Shown here one piece after another: positions 33,926 to 41,517 of a DNA stretch of 64,000 bases; positions within the stretch are counted from its first letter, which is position 1, and each line of letters starts with the position of its first letter. This stretch comes from JASBYZ01 sp029983705 (GTDB lineage Bacteria > Actinomycetota > Coriobacteriia > Coriobacteriales > JAEZZM01): the NCBI GenBank assembly GCA_965119715.1, contig OZ221969.1:620001-684000 (forward strand), given 5' to 3'. The notes under the pieces were generated by a model. The model saw nothing but the letters and a program-made list of their open reading frames with translations. It was not told the origin of the DNA and made no database searches. A program made the translations under genes and the position numbers.

Positions 33926-35173
33926 ATGATTGGAATTTCAAAACTGTATTGTGGTGCCGTAGAGGCGGCTGATGTACTGCGCTATAAGCGTAGATCAAAT
34001 AAGCTCCCAAGCGACATGCTTCAGTTTTCTAAGGATAAAAAACCGGTAGTAGTGTGGAACTGCACTCAAACTTGTAATTTAAAGTGCGCACACTGCTATG
34101 CAGGTTCAGAAAATAAAAAGTATAAAGGCGAACTTACTACTGAGCAAGCTAAGGTAATGATTGATGATTTAGCTGAGTTTGGATGTCCAGTACTGCTCTT
34201 TTCTGGTGGAGAGCCAACCATGAGAAAAGACTTGCTTGAGCTTATGAAGTACGCAAAAGACAAGGGTATGCGTGTTGTTATTTCTACAAACGGAACCTTA
34301 ATTACCCCTGAAAAAGCAAGGCAATATGCGGAGGTTGGTCTTTCGTATGTTGGAGTTTCTCTAGACGGTATGGAGAAGGTTCATGACCAGTTTAGAGGCG
34401 TTGATGGTGCTTTTAGGCGTGCCCTTGAAGGTCTTGAGAATGCACGTAAGGCTGGCATTAAAGTAGGTTTACGTTTTACTATCAACAAGAGAAATTATAA
34501 AGAGATTCCAAAAATTTTTGACATGATGGAGCGCGAGAAAATTAATAGAATCTGTCTCTATCACCTTGTTTATACTGGTCGTGGATCAGAGCTTATGGAT
34601 GAGGATTTAACACATGAGCAGTCTCGTCAAGTGGTGAGATATATCATGACAAGAACCAAGCAAATGTTTGCTAAGGGTTTACAGCCAGAAGTTCTCACCG
34701 TAGATAACCATGCAGATGGTCCATTTTTACTTGAAGAGATGAGAAAAGAAAACGATCCGCTTGCTGATAATGCAGCACAGCTCTTAAGCTGGAACCAGGG
34801 TAACTCCACTGGTAATGGTATTGGTTGCATCAGCTGGGATGGCGAAGTTTATGCAGACCAATTCTTTAGACATTTCTCATTTGGAAATATTAAAGATCGT
34901 CCATTCTCTGAGATTTGGTCAGACACCTCTCGAGAGACTGAAGAGTCTGAACTTATGTTTAGACTTAAAGATAAGCGACCACACGTATGGGGAAGATGTA
35001 GCTACTGCGACTTCCTAAACATTTGTGGTGCTAACTTTAGAGTGAGAGCCGAAGCTGCCACAGGAGACCTTTGGGCATCAGATCCAGCATGTTATTTAAC
35101 TGATGACGAGATTGGTCTTACGCAAGACGAGAAAGAAAAAGTAGCTCAGGAAGAGGCTGAACACGCTCTTTAG
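33926..35173 (+). CDS. ahbC: radical SAM 12,18-didecarboxysiroheme deacetylase AhbC
   Basis: A 415-residue radical SAM protein whose N-terminus M-I-G-I-S-K-L-Y-C-G is characteristic of AhbC. The [4Fe-4S] motif is C-T-Q-T-C-N-L-K-C-A-H-C, with the SAM cluster cysteines at 50, 54 and 57. F-S-G-G-E-P-T (about 93-99) binds SAM. The C-terminal region has further cysteines (G-C-I-S-W-D-G and C-S-Y-C-D-F-L-N-I-C-G) for an auxiliary cluster. AhbC removes acetate groups in the siroheme-dependent heme route. AhbA/B and AhbD are not in the window. It ends the heme cluster, and an IS remnant begins 30 bp later. Confidence 0.88.
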   Translation: MIGISKLYCGAVEAADVLRYKRRSNKLPSDMLQFSKDKKPVVVWNCTQTCNLKCAHCYAGSENKKYKGELTTEQAKVMIDDLAEFGCPVLLFSGGEPTMRKDLLELMKYAKDKGMRVVISTNGTLITPEKARQYAEVGLSYVGVSLDGMEKVHDQFRGVDGAFRRALEGLENARKAGIKVGLRFTINKRNYKEIPKIFDMMEREKINRICLYHLVYTGRGSELMDEDLTHEQSRQVVRYIMTRTKQMFAKGLQPEVLTVDNHADGPFLLEEMRKENDPLADNAAQLLSWNQGNSTGNGIGCISWDGEVYADQFFRHFSFGNIKDRPFSEIWSDTSRETEESELMFRLKDKRPHVWGRCSYCDFLNICGANFRVRAEAATGDLWASDPACYLTDDEIGLTQDEKEKVAQEEAEHAL

Positions 35174-35202
35174 TCTATTAATTCAATTAAATAATCGAGC
35201 TA

Positions 35203-35225
35203 TAGGACAAAAGGGGCTTAGGACA
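35203..35225 (+). repeat. left terminal inverted repeat of the IS
   Basis: The 23 bp starting TAGGACAAAAGG are the exact reverse complement of 36410-36432. Confidence 0.9.
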
Positions 35226-35279
35226 GTTTTCTAGACATTTTGGTACAGCATATCACGATGTTCTTTGATTGTCCTGCCC

Positions 35280-36374
35280 TTAAAGCCCTAGCTTTATTCT
35301 TTTGGTATTGTAAAAATCGATGCATGAGTCTATAGCATCAATTAACTTTTCTTTAGTATTCCAACTACGGTGATAATATATTTCTGTTTACATTCTTCCA
35401 AAAAAGCCTTCACATGCTGCATTATCGCCACTATTTTCTTTTCTGGGCATTGATCTAGTAATACCTAAACCTTCTAATCTTTCAATTCATCTACCACCTC
35501 GATAATGTTCTCCTCTGTCTGTGTGAATTACCAGATTCTTAAACTCATCAGTTGACTTAACTGTGCTTAAGGCTTTTTCTAACATCTCATCTACTAGAGA
35601 CTGATCAGGTGAAGTTGAGGTAGCATACGAGACAACCATTCCATTAAAGCAATCAATAACTGGACTTAAGTACACTTTAGAATCTTTAGCACTAAACTCT
35701 GTAATATCAGTAAGCCAAAGCTTATTGGCGCCTGTTGCATGAAAATTATTGTTTACTATGTTTTCACAAGCTGGTGTAATCTCACCAATATAGCTTGAGT
35801 AGTGTCTTTTCTTAAGTGAAAACCATATACGGGGAGAGCCATAGGTGTAAAAGGATGACTCAGAAATTTCATGAATAAGGCTTCTTATATGGTGATATTT
35901 ATCAGGCTTGCTCAATGAAAGTTTTGCGTAGTAAAAGCTGCTGCGCTTAAGATCGAGCTCTTCTAAGAGTATTTGGAGTGGAAATATATTTACAAGAGCT
36001 AAAATGATTTCAACCTTGAGTTTGTTTGACAGTTTATTCGGATGTAAGCACTCTTCACCTTCCATGCGATACTTCTTTAACCAATCATAAATGATTGCAT
36101 GTGTAGTGATATCGAGCTCACTTGCAATTTGTTTTGCATTTACTCCTTCTAAAGAGAGTGTTACCGCTTTAAGCTTTAAGTCATAAGAGTATCTTTTAGC
36201 TTTTATCGTGCTTTTCTTGGAAGGCCTACCACGCTTTTGAGAGTTGATTACCCAGTCAAATAGGATATGCCTGGACGGATAGCCATGTACTCTAAGAGCA
36301 TTAGCATAAGACTTTAGCTTCTTGTACGTTTGAATCGCAATGCGTTTTTGTTCTTCTTTATAAATAACTTTCAT
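35280..36374 (-). pseudogene. IS3-family transposase (orfA/orfB-like) with two in-frame stops
   Basis: The N-terminal part (K-R-G-R-P-S-K-K-S, then a helix-turn-helix around L-E-G-V-N-A-K-Q-I-A-S-E-L) is OrfA-like. The DDE part starts with H-Y-S-S-Y-I-G-E-I-T-P-A and L-W-L-T-D-I-T-E-F (first Asp). V-I-D-C-F-N-G and H-T-D-R-G-E-H-Y (second Asp) follow. TGA at 35487-35489 falls where IS3 enzymes have Trp, and TAA at 35388-35390 falls where they have Lys. Beyond them the same frame continues with E-R-L-E-G-L-G-I-T-R-S-M and A-C-E-G-F-F-G-R-M (catalytic Glu) to a natural stop at 35280. About 30 residues between Y-G-S-P-R-I-W and Y-S-S-Y also seem missing. The enzyme is very probably dead. Confidence 0.88.
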
Positions 36375-36409
36375 AGGGCTTAGAACACCTTCCTTTTTGT
36401 ACGGAATTA

Positions 36410-36432
36410 TGTCCTAAGCCCCTTTTGTCCTA
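36410..36432 (-). repeat. right terminal inverted repeat of the IS
   Basis: A perfect reverse complement of the left end at 35203-35225. Confidence 0.9.
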
Positions 36433-36454
36433 ATAGCTCTTTTTAACTTGAGAA

Positions 36455-37210
36455 TCAAGTTTTAATGAGCGAGACAAATGTATCTTTAATCTTCTTATTT
36501 AGGTCACGCATATTCGTATATCGTGAGACATCAATTTCGGCGACTACGTTGTCATGAAGTTTATCAGGTATATCGGCGGATACAAATTCCCTGTACTTGG
36601 ATATAATTTGATTTACTCGAAAATGCACAAACTTTTTCTTATCCACGTCAGTAAGTAAATTAAACATTCCTTTATAATCAAATCGGGATCTCAACTCTGG
36701 TGATATTTTGCTTTTGAAATTCTCCTTGGTAATGTTTGAGGTAAAAACAATAATATAACCACTGACATCGTACTCCTCGGCCTGGGAATTTACAATCTTT
36801 CCATTCTCAAGAACATCGAGAAAATAATTGAACACGGCATTATCAGCTTTCTCAAATTCATCTATAAGAATTAAACCTACATCGGATTCGTGAACTCGTT
36901 TAAGTAATTCACCGCCATCGCTACCGATATAACCCAATGGACTTCCAATCAAACTGTTAAGGGCATCGTGGCTACTGTAGTTTCCGAAATTGATCTTTGC
37001 TAACTTTGCTTTGCTTCCAAGAGCTTTATGAATTGATCTCGCAACCTCTGTTTTTCCAACACCAGAATCTCCCATTAAAAAAAGAGAGAGAATCTTATGT
37101 TCACCCAACCTGTTGAATACTCTAAATGAATTGACGAGCTCTTTGAATTCTTTCTTAAAGCGTTCATGACCATATAGTCTTGTATTGAAATTCTCAAAGA
37201 AACTTTTCAA
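36455..37210 (-). CDS. stand-alone AAA+ ATPase with Clp-type pore loop
   Basis: A 251-residue protein that is a single AAA+ module resembling the second ATPase domain of ClpB/ClpA. Walker A is G-D-S-G-V-G-K-T (47-54), Walker B is L-I-L-I-D-E-F-E (113-120), sensor 1 is F-T-S-N (156-159) and the arginine-finger region is S-P-E-L-R-S-R-F-D (170-178). The loop G-S-P-L-G-Y-I-G-S-D-G-G (89-100) equals the substrate-gripping Y-V-G pore loop of Clp unfoldases. There is no N-terminal adaptor domain and no protease-docking loop that I can see. It begins with TTG, one base after the preceding gene's stop, and is last in a five-gene leftward operon. Confidence 0.8.
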   Translation of the reverse strand: MKSFFENFNTRLYGHERFKKEFKELVNSFRVFNRLGEHKILSLFLMGDSGVGKTEVARSIHKALGSKAKLAKINFGNYSSHDALNSLIGSPLGYIGSDGGELLKRVHESDVGLILIDEFEKADNAVFNYFLDVLENGKIVNSQAEEYDVSGYIIVFTSNITKENFKSKISPELRSRFDYKGMFNLLTDVDKKKFVHFRVNQIISKYREFVSADIPDKLHDNVVAEIDVSRYTNMRDLNKKIKDTFVSLIKT

Positions 37211-37211
37211 T

Positions 37212-37622
37212 TCAGAATCGTCTAAATTGGTAATCTTTTTTTACTGAGTCAGGTTTTGTGCTGAGCATTTCTTCCTTTTCAGCAAGCGTTTCATCACTCT
37301 CTGCTTCGACATCAGAAAAATCATCAAATACATTTCGAAGTAAATATTTAGTATCTGCCTCATAGGCCTTATCACAGATAAAAGTAATATTTCCCCCAAA
37401 GCTGCCACAGAGTTGCTCAAAATTTAGCAACTGTGAATCATCTGCTATCACTAAAGCAACCATAGATGAAATATCTACATAATACTGCTGACATTCATCC
37501 AACTCATCATTTCTCTGAGAAGAAAGCAACTTTGACGTGCTCAAAAATTTAAATCCCTCTGCTGTTTGAGTAGATTTGAAATTAAAAAACTGTTGCTTAG
37601 TATAGAAGAATAGCGTACTCAC
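37212..37622 (-). CDS. unrecognised 136-residue protein of the island operon
   Basis: I do not recognise this protein. It has an aromatic N-terminus (L-F-F-Y-T-K-Q-Q-F-F-N-F) and a possible alpha/beta core (Y-Y-V-D-I-S-S-M-V-A-L-V-I-A-D-D, about 47-62, and G-G-N-I-T-F-I-C, about 75-82). A strongly acidic segment (about 98-118) follows, with a basic end. There are no membrane segments or known catalytic motifs. Its start overlaps the stop of the preceding gene by 4 nt (ATGA) and its stop lies one base from the AAA+ start, so the products are probably made in fixed proportion and may form a complex. Confidence 0.7.
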   Translation of the reverse strand: MSTLFFYTKQQFFNFKSTQTAEGFKFLSTSKLLSSQRNDELDECQQYYVDISSMVALVIADDSQLLNFEQLCGSFGGNITFICDKAYEADTKYLLRNVFDDFSDVEAESDETLAEKEEMLSTKPDSVKKDYQFRRF

Positions 37623-38497
37623 TCGGTATCCTTCTTTCTTCTTGTACTTTCAGGTTTTGTCTCTGCCTCAAAACTCTCAGATTTAATAACCTGCACTATT
37701 GCAAGGAGATCAATGTAGTTGTAATATACCCCATCATCTTCACTTTTAAATTTAACTACCTCAGGAGCTGAATATTGGCTATTGTGCACTTCGTTATCTG
37801 AATCAGAATCAGAGACTTGTCCTAACTCTTGGAAAAACTCAAAAGAATTTTTTAGGGCGTTAATCTTTGTTTTGCCTTTGTATATACCAATTAAGGACAC
37901 ATTTCCAATGAACAAATCATCCACATTGTAGAGATTTTCAAATTCACTTTCAAAGGTAAGTGGTATCTTTATCAAAAGTTTTTCGTCACTATCTTTTAAC
38001 TCACCTTTGAGCTTGTAAGAATAGTCCTTGAACATGGAATTGAAAAGATTGTTGATGTCAAGCCCACGGTCTTCCGGCAAACGCATACCCTTGAAAGAGC
38101 CATTTGAAAACATCTTTACAGTTCGCAATTCCATCTCATTTTCAAGAGAAAGTGATACATTGTCAATCCTAACGAGCTGCCCTTCTGTAAGACCATTGAA
38201 ATCCGAAGAAATCACCTTACATTTCTCTATTACTTCACTTAATATAAGTGATTTAGTCATAGTGACTTTAAAGTTTTCAAAAACTTTTTGAAAATCTGAC
38301 GATCCCGATTTAATGTCAGACCCTAACTCAGCGTTAAAAAGCTTCAAAAATTTCGTACCCATTTTTGCTTGTAATTCAGCATCGAGGGTATCGCCTTGGC
38401 TGGTCTCAATCGTTTCATCAGTTTTGATGACATTACTTAACATCATTTTTATCTCATAAACTTTTGAAAAGTTTAAGTAATAAAAATTGAATAGCAT
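37619..38497 (-). CDS. unrecognised 292-residue protein, possibly DUF6414-like
   Basis: The N-terminus (F-Y-Y-L-N-F-S-K-V-Y-E-I) and the block K-S-L-I-L-S-E-V-I-E-K (about 87-97) recall what I remember of DUF6414 proteins. So do E-G-Q-L-V-R-I-D-N (about 112-120) and D-L-F-I-G-N-V-S-L-I-G-I-Y-K-G-K (about 190-205). I cannot confirm that family. The rest alternates predicted beta strands and charged linkers and ends in a basic tail. No membrane segment is seen. It has a GAGGTG ribosome-binding site, follows the restriction gene by 14 bp and overlaps the 136-residue gene. Confidence 0.65.
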   Translation of the reverse strand: MLFNFYYLNFSKVYEIKMMLSNVIKTDETIETSQGDTLDAELQAKMGTKFLKLFNAELGSDIKSGSSDFQKVFENFKVTMTKSLILSEVIEKCKVISSDFNGLTEGQLVRIDNVSLSLENEMELRTVKMFSNGSFKGMRLPEDRGLDINNLFNSMFKDYSYKLKGELKDSDEKLLIKIPLTFESEFENLYNVDDLFIGNVSLIGIYKGKTKINALKNSFEFFQELGQVSDSDSDNEVHNSQYSAPEVVKFKSEDDGVYYNYIDLLAIVQVIKSESFEAETKPESTRRKKDTE

Positions 38498-38511
38498 GTT
38501 TTAGCACCTCT

Positions 38512-39432
38512 TTATCTTCTTGGGCCTAAGAACTTGTCCCCGTTCAAGTGAATCATGTGATCGGGCATATCTGCAATCCAAACCTCAGTTTCCCATGCCA
38601 AATCTTCTGAAAACTTTTTGAATGTCTTAAAGTCCAAGAACGCTGTAACATAGACTTTCCCGGCGGTAACACTGGCGGTCATATCTTCGATTTCCTTGAT
38701 ACGCTTCGGCTCCATCGGACCAACGGAAGTTACAGACTCAATAAAATATATCCAATCCTTGTCCTCTGAGTAGAGGACAACATCCGGCATTTTATCGTGA
38801 AGTGTAATTTCAAAGCCTAAGCTACGAAGCTTATCCACATTCTTTACCAAGTCTTTTTCAATAGTATCACCGACATATAGGCACTCGGAATTGGGCGCGA
38901 AGCGTGGTGCAAATTCTTCAATGATAGCTTTCTGCAATTCATTGTGCTTTCCAGGAGAAAAAGTGAGATTCTCCCCATTAATCTGCACCGGCATCTTCCG
39001 CAGTGCCCGTTTGGAGGCATAAAGCTCGATGAGAGAATCATGCGCCCTCTGAAATTCAGTAAGATTATCTTCCCATGTGTTTGTTCCGAAACTTTGCAGC
39101 AATGCCAACATTTCATCGGTCAAACGATAGCGATAGTTGGGGCTATTGGTTGCTTTCCCATTGTCCTCGATAAAAGCAGCGTTTCTGAAATGGTGCATTG
39201 CTTGTTTACGAATTGTCTCACGGCTGTTTTCAGCGTATGTAATGTTGTAATTTTCATCTGTGAAAGCAATCACATCATGGATGCGAATCCAGCCATTTGT
39301 AGACTGCTGCCATGACATATTTTCAACAACATTTGCCATTGCCAGTAATACGTAACAACATATACTGTTTTGCTGCTTAGCAGGAACTTGTAGGGCGTTC
39401 AGTATGGCTTTTGCATCTTCTAATTTGCTCAT
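38512..39432 (-). CDS. BsuBI/PstI-type restriction endonuclease
   Basis: A 306-residue type II restriction enzyme. The N-terminal half (W-I-R-I-H-D-V-I-A-F, R-E-T-I-R-K-Q-A-M-H-H-F) looks like a winged-helix DNA-binding domain. The C-terminal catalytic part carries P-D-V-V-L-Y (about 217-222) and W-I-Y-F-I-E-S-V-T-S-V-G-P-M (about 229-242), as in BsuBI and PstI, which cut CTGCAG. It overlaps the methyltransferase gene by 4 nt. CTGCAG occurs in this window (for example near 1526), so protection by the partner enzyme would be required if the enzyme is active on that site. Confidence 0.87.
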   Translation of the reverse strand: MSKLEDAKAILNALQVPAKQQNSICCYVLLAMANVVENMSWQQSTNGWIRIHDVIAFTDENYNITYAENSRETIRKQAMHHFRNAAFIEDNGKATNSPNYRYRLTDEMLALLQSFGTNTWEDNLTEFQRAHDSLIELYASKRALRKMPVQINGENLTFSPGKHNELQKAIIEEFAPRFAPNSECLYVGDTIEKDLVKNVDKLRSLGFEITLHDKMPDVVLYSEDKDWIYFIESVTSVGPMEPKRIKEIEDMTASVTAGKVYVTAFLDFKTFKKFSEDLAWETEVWIADMPDHMIHLNGDKFLGPRR

Positions 39433-40913
39433 ATATAGCTCCTTAAAATGTTGTCACAAGATTCTTCGGACATATCTCTAACACGAATCAATTCTTTTCC
39501 CATTGCTTCAATGGTATTCATAGAAGGAACAGGCATGGCATTGATCTCGGTAGAGTTCACCTGTGTAGAACCATTCAGTATCCGATAATAGCAATCATAA
39601 AGTGTAGAATTAAACAGTACATATAGTCCATATACGACACACTCAGGCAAGTCGCGCAAGCCGCAAATGAAATTTATTTTGTTTTGTGTACTGATCTCTG
39701 TGTATTCTGGATGCTTTCTTGCCAAATAGACACCACATTGTAATCTACGCCGTTCTTCTTTTGCAGTAAAACGCTTTACAAACAGGTAGTTTGTATTTTG
39801 CTGCAGTAGACTGCTTTGTTCTGTAACGATATATTCATGCTTCTTACCAACAGGGAAAACGACTTTTCCATTCTGGATATGCTGAGAATAAAATAATGGT
39901 ACAGCTTTTTCTTCTGCGCTATCTCTTAGTGCGTCTCGATTTCTAAAGTCTACTGTCAAACCTGTTTTCATTCTCAAACCGATGCTTGGCAATGTATCTT
40001 CAAATTTGTTTAGCGTTTTGAGAGTATTAGCTTCGTCCTCGTTTGTCACAAGATAAACATAGGACTCTTCTCCGTTGACCACTGTTGTATAGGGAGCTTC
40101 AAAAACTGTCTTATCTGCGAAATCACAATTACTCTGGGTAGTAGAGATTGTAACAAGATCTGGTTTGTATGCAGTTTTCTTGACCTTTATAATAATCGTT
40201 TCCTGTAAAACGCTTTCTTTTTCAAAAACTTTATCCCGACTCACAAACAAATGGATGTGCTCTAATGCGCCTATACTTAGCAACTCCTGCCTAAATTTCT
40301 TGAAGTAAGCACCAGATGTCCAGGATCGAGGAATAATGTAGACCATTTCGCCTTCATCTCGCAAATTAAACAGGCTCATAGATGCAAACAAAAAATACAG
40401 ATTCGGTGCACCGTAGCATACATCCGGCATGGCTAACGCCTCTGGGGCATCCTTCGCTACCTTCATATATGGAGGATTACCTATCACCACATCAAACTTC
40501 CTTGGGTTCGGATTTGCGTCAAGCATATAGTTAAAATCAGCCATCTGACTTAGGATGTAATTATCTGTAATAATTTGAAAGGAAACCTTTTTCTTGGAGT
40601 GCTGACAAACCCAATTGAGGTTCGAACTCAACACCTCCAGAATATTAGGATCATTCTCATAGCAGACTAAGTCGATTTTCTCAATATACGGTTCACTTTG
40701 CAGCCTTTCAATTAAGGCAGCAGAGAGAATACCGGAGCCAGCTCCAGGGTCAAGAATAGATAACGATTTCTGTCGCGGAATTTCAAATAGCTCCGCCATA
40801 AAGATGGCTGTTTCAGTACTTGTAAAGAACTGACCGTACTTTTTCCGGAGTGACTTTGGGATATGGTCAATGTATTCGATTGTTTGTTGAAATACATAAT
40901 CAATCATGCTCAT
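39429..40913 (-). CDS. N6-adenine DNA methyltransferase, BsuBI/PstI (Eco57I-like) type
   Basis: A 494-residue methyltransferase. Motif X K-Y-G-Q-F-F-T (25-31), SAM-binding motif I D-P-G-A-G-S-G (55-61) and catalytic N-P-P-Y (146-149) appear in the order of the gamma class. The C-terminal part (about 300-494) is the target-recognition region. The partner is the adjacent BsuBI/PstI-type nuclease, with which it overlaps by 4 nt, so CTGCAG is the likely site. It is first among the complete genes of the operon. A broken XRE regulator overlaps its start by 14 nt. Confidence 0.9.
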   Translation of the reverse strand: MSMIDYVFQQTIEYIDHIPKSLRKKYGQFFTSTETAIFMAELFEIPRQKSLSILDPGAGSGILSAALIERLQSEPYIEKIDLVCYENDPNILEVLSSNLNWVCQHSKKKVSFQIITDNYILSQMADFNYMLDANPNPRKFDVVIGNPPYMKVAKDAPEALAMPDVCYGAPNLYFLFASMSLFNLRDEGEMVYIIPRSWTSGAYFKKFRQELLSIGALEHIHLFVSRDKVFEKESVLQETIIIKVKKTAYKPDLVTISTTQSNCDFADKTVFEAPYTTVVNGEESYVYLVTNEDEANTLKTLNKFEDTLPSIGLRMKTGLTVDFRNRDALRDSAEEKAVPLFYSQHIQNGKVVFPVGKKHEYIVTEQSSLLQQNTNYLFVKRFTAKEERRRLQCGVYLARKHPEYTEISTQNKINFICGLRDLPECVVYGLYVLFNSTLYDCYYRILNGSTQVNSTEINAMPVPSMNTIEAMGKELIRVRDMSEESCDNILRSYI

Positions 40914-41046
40914 AGTTTGTAAACTCCATTACATCATCAATCCCACATTTTAGGGAAGCACATATTTTATAAAGGCTATCCATGGAAACAAACTCGTTTT
41001 TATCCCATTTTAGCTATAATATTTTAACTAACACCGGTGACATCTT
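40900..41046 (-). pseudogene. truncated XRE-family (C-protein-like) regulator
   Basis: The C-terminal half of a helix-turn-helix regulator can be read: A-K-M-G, then D-K-N-E-F-V-S-M-D-S-L-Y-K-I-C and C-G-I-D-D-V-M-E-F-T-N-Y, ending at a TGA at 40900-40902. This is the tail of Cro/CI-type regulators that often sit upstream of restriction-modification genes. The frame slips by one base within GGGATAAAAA near 41005, and a stop interrupts the region before it. At 41046 the gene runs into a large hairpin, so the DNA-binding half is missing. Confidence 0.7.
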
Positions 41047-41099
41047 TTTGATATGTACCCCTTTCTCTGGTTTGTCTAGAGAAAGGGGTACATATCAAA
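41047..41099. repeat. 53-bp perfect-stem inverted repeat
   Basis: Two 22-bp arms (41047-41068 and 41078-41099) are exact reverse complements around a 9-nt loop. The arms contain GTACCCCTTTCTCT and look like the ends of a different IS brought together. There is no T run, so it is not a normal terminator. Both flanking genes are truncated exactly here. Confidence 0.85.
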
Positions 41100-41100
41100 G

Positions 41101-41370
41101 CCAGCAGACCCAGATGCGGAATCTAAGGCTGCAGGCAATAAAGCTGATAATAATAATTCAGACAATAAGGTAAATTCAAGTGAGGGCAACAAATCTGAAT
41201 ATACTGGCTTTTATCCAAAAGCAGATATAGATGCTACAGCTTCAGACCCTGCCTCAAGCGACTCAAAGGCTACTCCTTCTGGAGTAAAAGATGCTGGAGC
41301 TAAGGCTGCAGTAGCTGGATCAGCTGCTCTTATCGCTGCTGGTCTACTAGCTAGAAGAGTAGAGGCATAA
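41101..41370 (+). pseudogene. C-terminal remnant of a surface or secreted protein gene
   Basis: A frame of 90 codons with no start runs from the hairpin edge to TAA at 41368-41370. It is Ala/Asn/Asp/Ser-rich (K-A-A-G-N-K-A-D-N-N-N-S-D-N-K), then T-G-F-Y-P-K-A-D-I-D-A-T. It ends in a hydrophobic anchor (A-A-V-A-G-S-A-A-L-I-A-A-G-L-L) followed by A-R-R-V-E-A. Low-complexity linker plus terminal membrane segment plus basic residues is typical of wall-exposed proteins, without an obvious LPxTG. An in-frame TAG at 41077-41079 inside the hairpin closes the frame upstream. Confidence 0.65.
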
Positions 41371-41412
41371 GTTTTATAGCTTGCTCAATCCATAAAATAT
41401 GGACATAATTTG

Positions 41413-41441
41413 AGTGCCACAGAGCCCAGCTTTGTGGCACT
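41413..41441 (+). terminator. weak stem-loop after the surface-protein remnant
   Basis: A 9-bp perfect stem (41413-41421 with 41433-41441) with an 11-nt loop, followed by TTATTTAT. It may be the original terminator of the now broken gene upstream of rpmE. Confidence 0.5.
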
Positions 41442-41453
41442 TTATTTATATGG

Positions 41454-41516
41454 TACAATCTTTAGGCTTTACACCTTGGTCGGAAACCAAGTAACGTCGG
41501 AAAAAGGAGTTTAACC
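41454..41516 (+). promoter_or_regulatory. rpmE promoter and 5' leader with small hairpin
   Basis: A TACAAT box (41454-41459) precedes a leader with a 6-bp hairpin, CTTGGT/ACCAAG closed by CGGAA (41475-41491). A second CGGAA copy and the ribosome-binding site AAAGGAG follow. Leaders that allow ribosomal protein L31 to repress its own mRNA have been described in several phyla, to my memory including Coriobacteria. This is a candidate only. Confidence 0.4.
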
Positions 41517-41517
41517 A

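Larger units (their letters stand above)
35203..36432. mobile_element. decayed IS3-like insertion sequence, about 1.23 kb, with intact ends
   Basis: A perfect 23-bp inverted repeat bounds the element (35203-35225 and 36410-36432). Inside is one leftward transposase frame broken by two nonsense codons. No clear target-site duplication is seen: flanking trinucleotides differ (CTA on the left, ATA on the right). The right end lies 22 bp from the stop of the AAA+ gene and the left end 29 bp from the ahbC stop, so the element marks one border of the accessory island. The size of about 1230 bp is typical of IS3-family members. Confidence 0.85.

Noticed and set aside
35487..35489. TGA at a conserved Trp position in the transposase, as possible UGA recoding
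   Set aside because: A second in-frame stop (TAA at 35388) interrupts the same gene, and TGA serves as a normal stop elsewhere (for example coaX at 24045-24047).
36455..37210. AAA+ gene as ClpB or ClpX
   Set aside because: It is a single 251-residue module without the N-domain, middle domain, first ATPase domain or zinc-binding domain of those proteins.
41047..41099. Hairpin as a rho-independent terminator
   Set aside because: There is no T run on either side and the arms are 22 bp perfect, which fits IS ends or a scar better.
35200..41400. Island as a prophage or integrative element
   Set aside because: No integrase, phage structural gene, conjugation gene or attachment repeats are visible. 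Only an IS remnant, R-M genes and a three-gene cassette are present.
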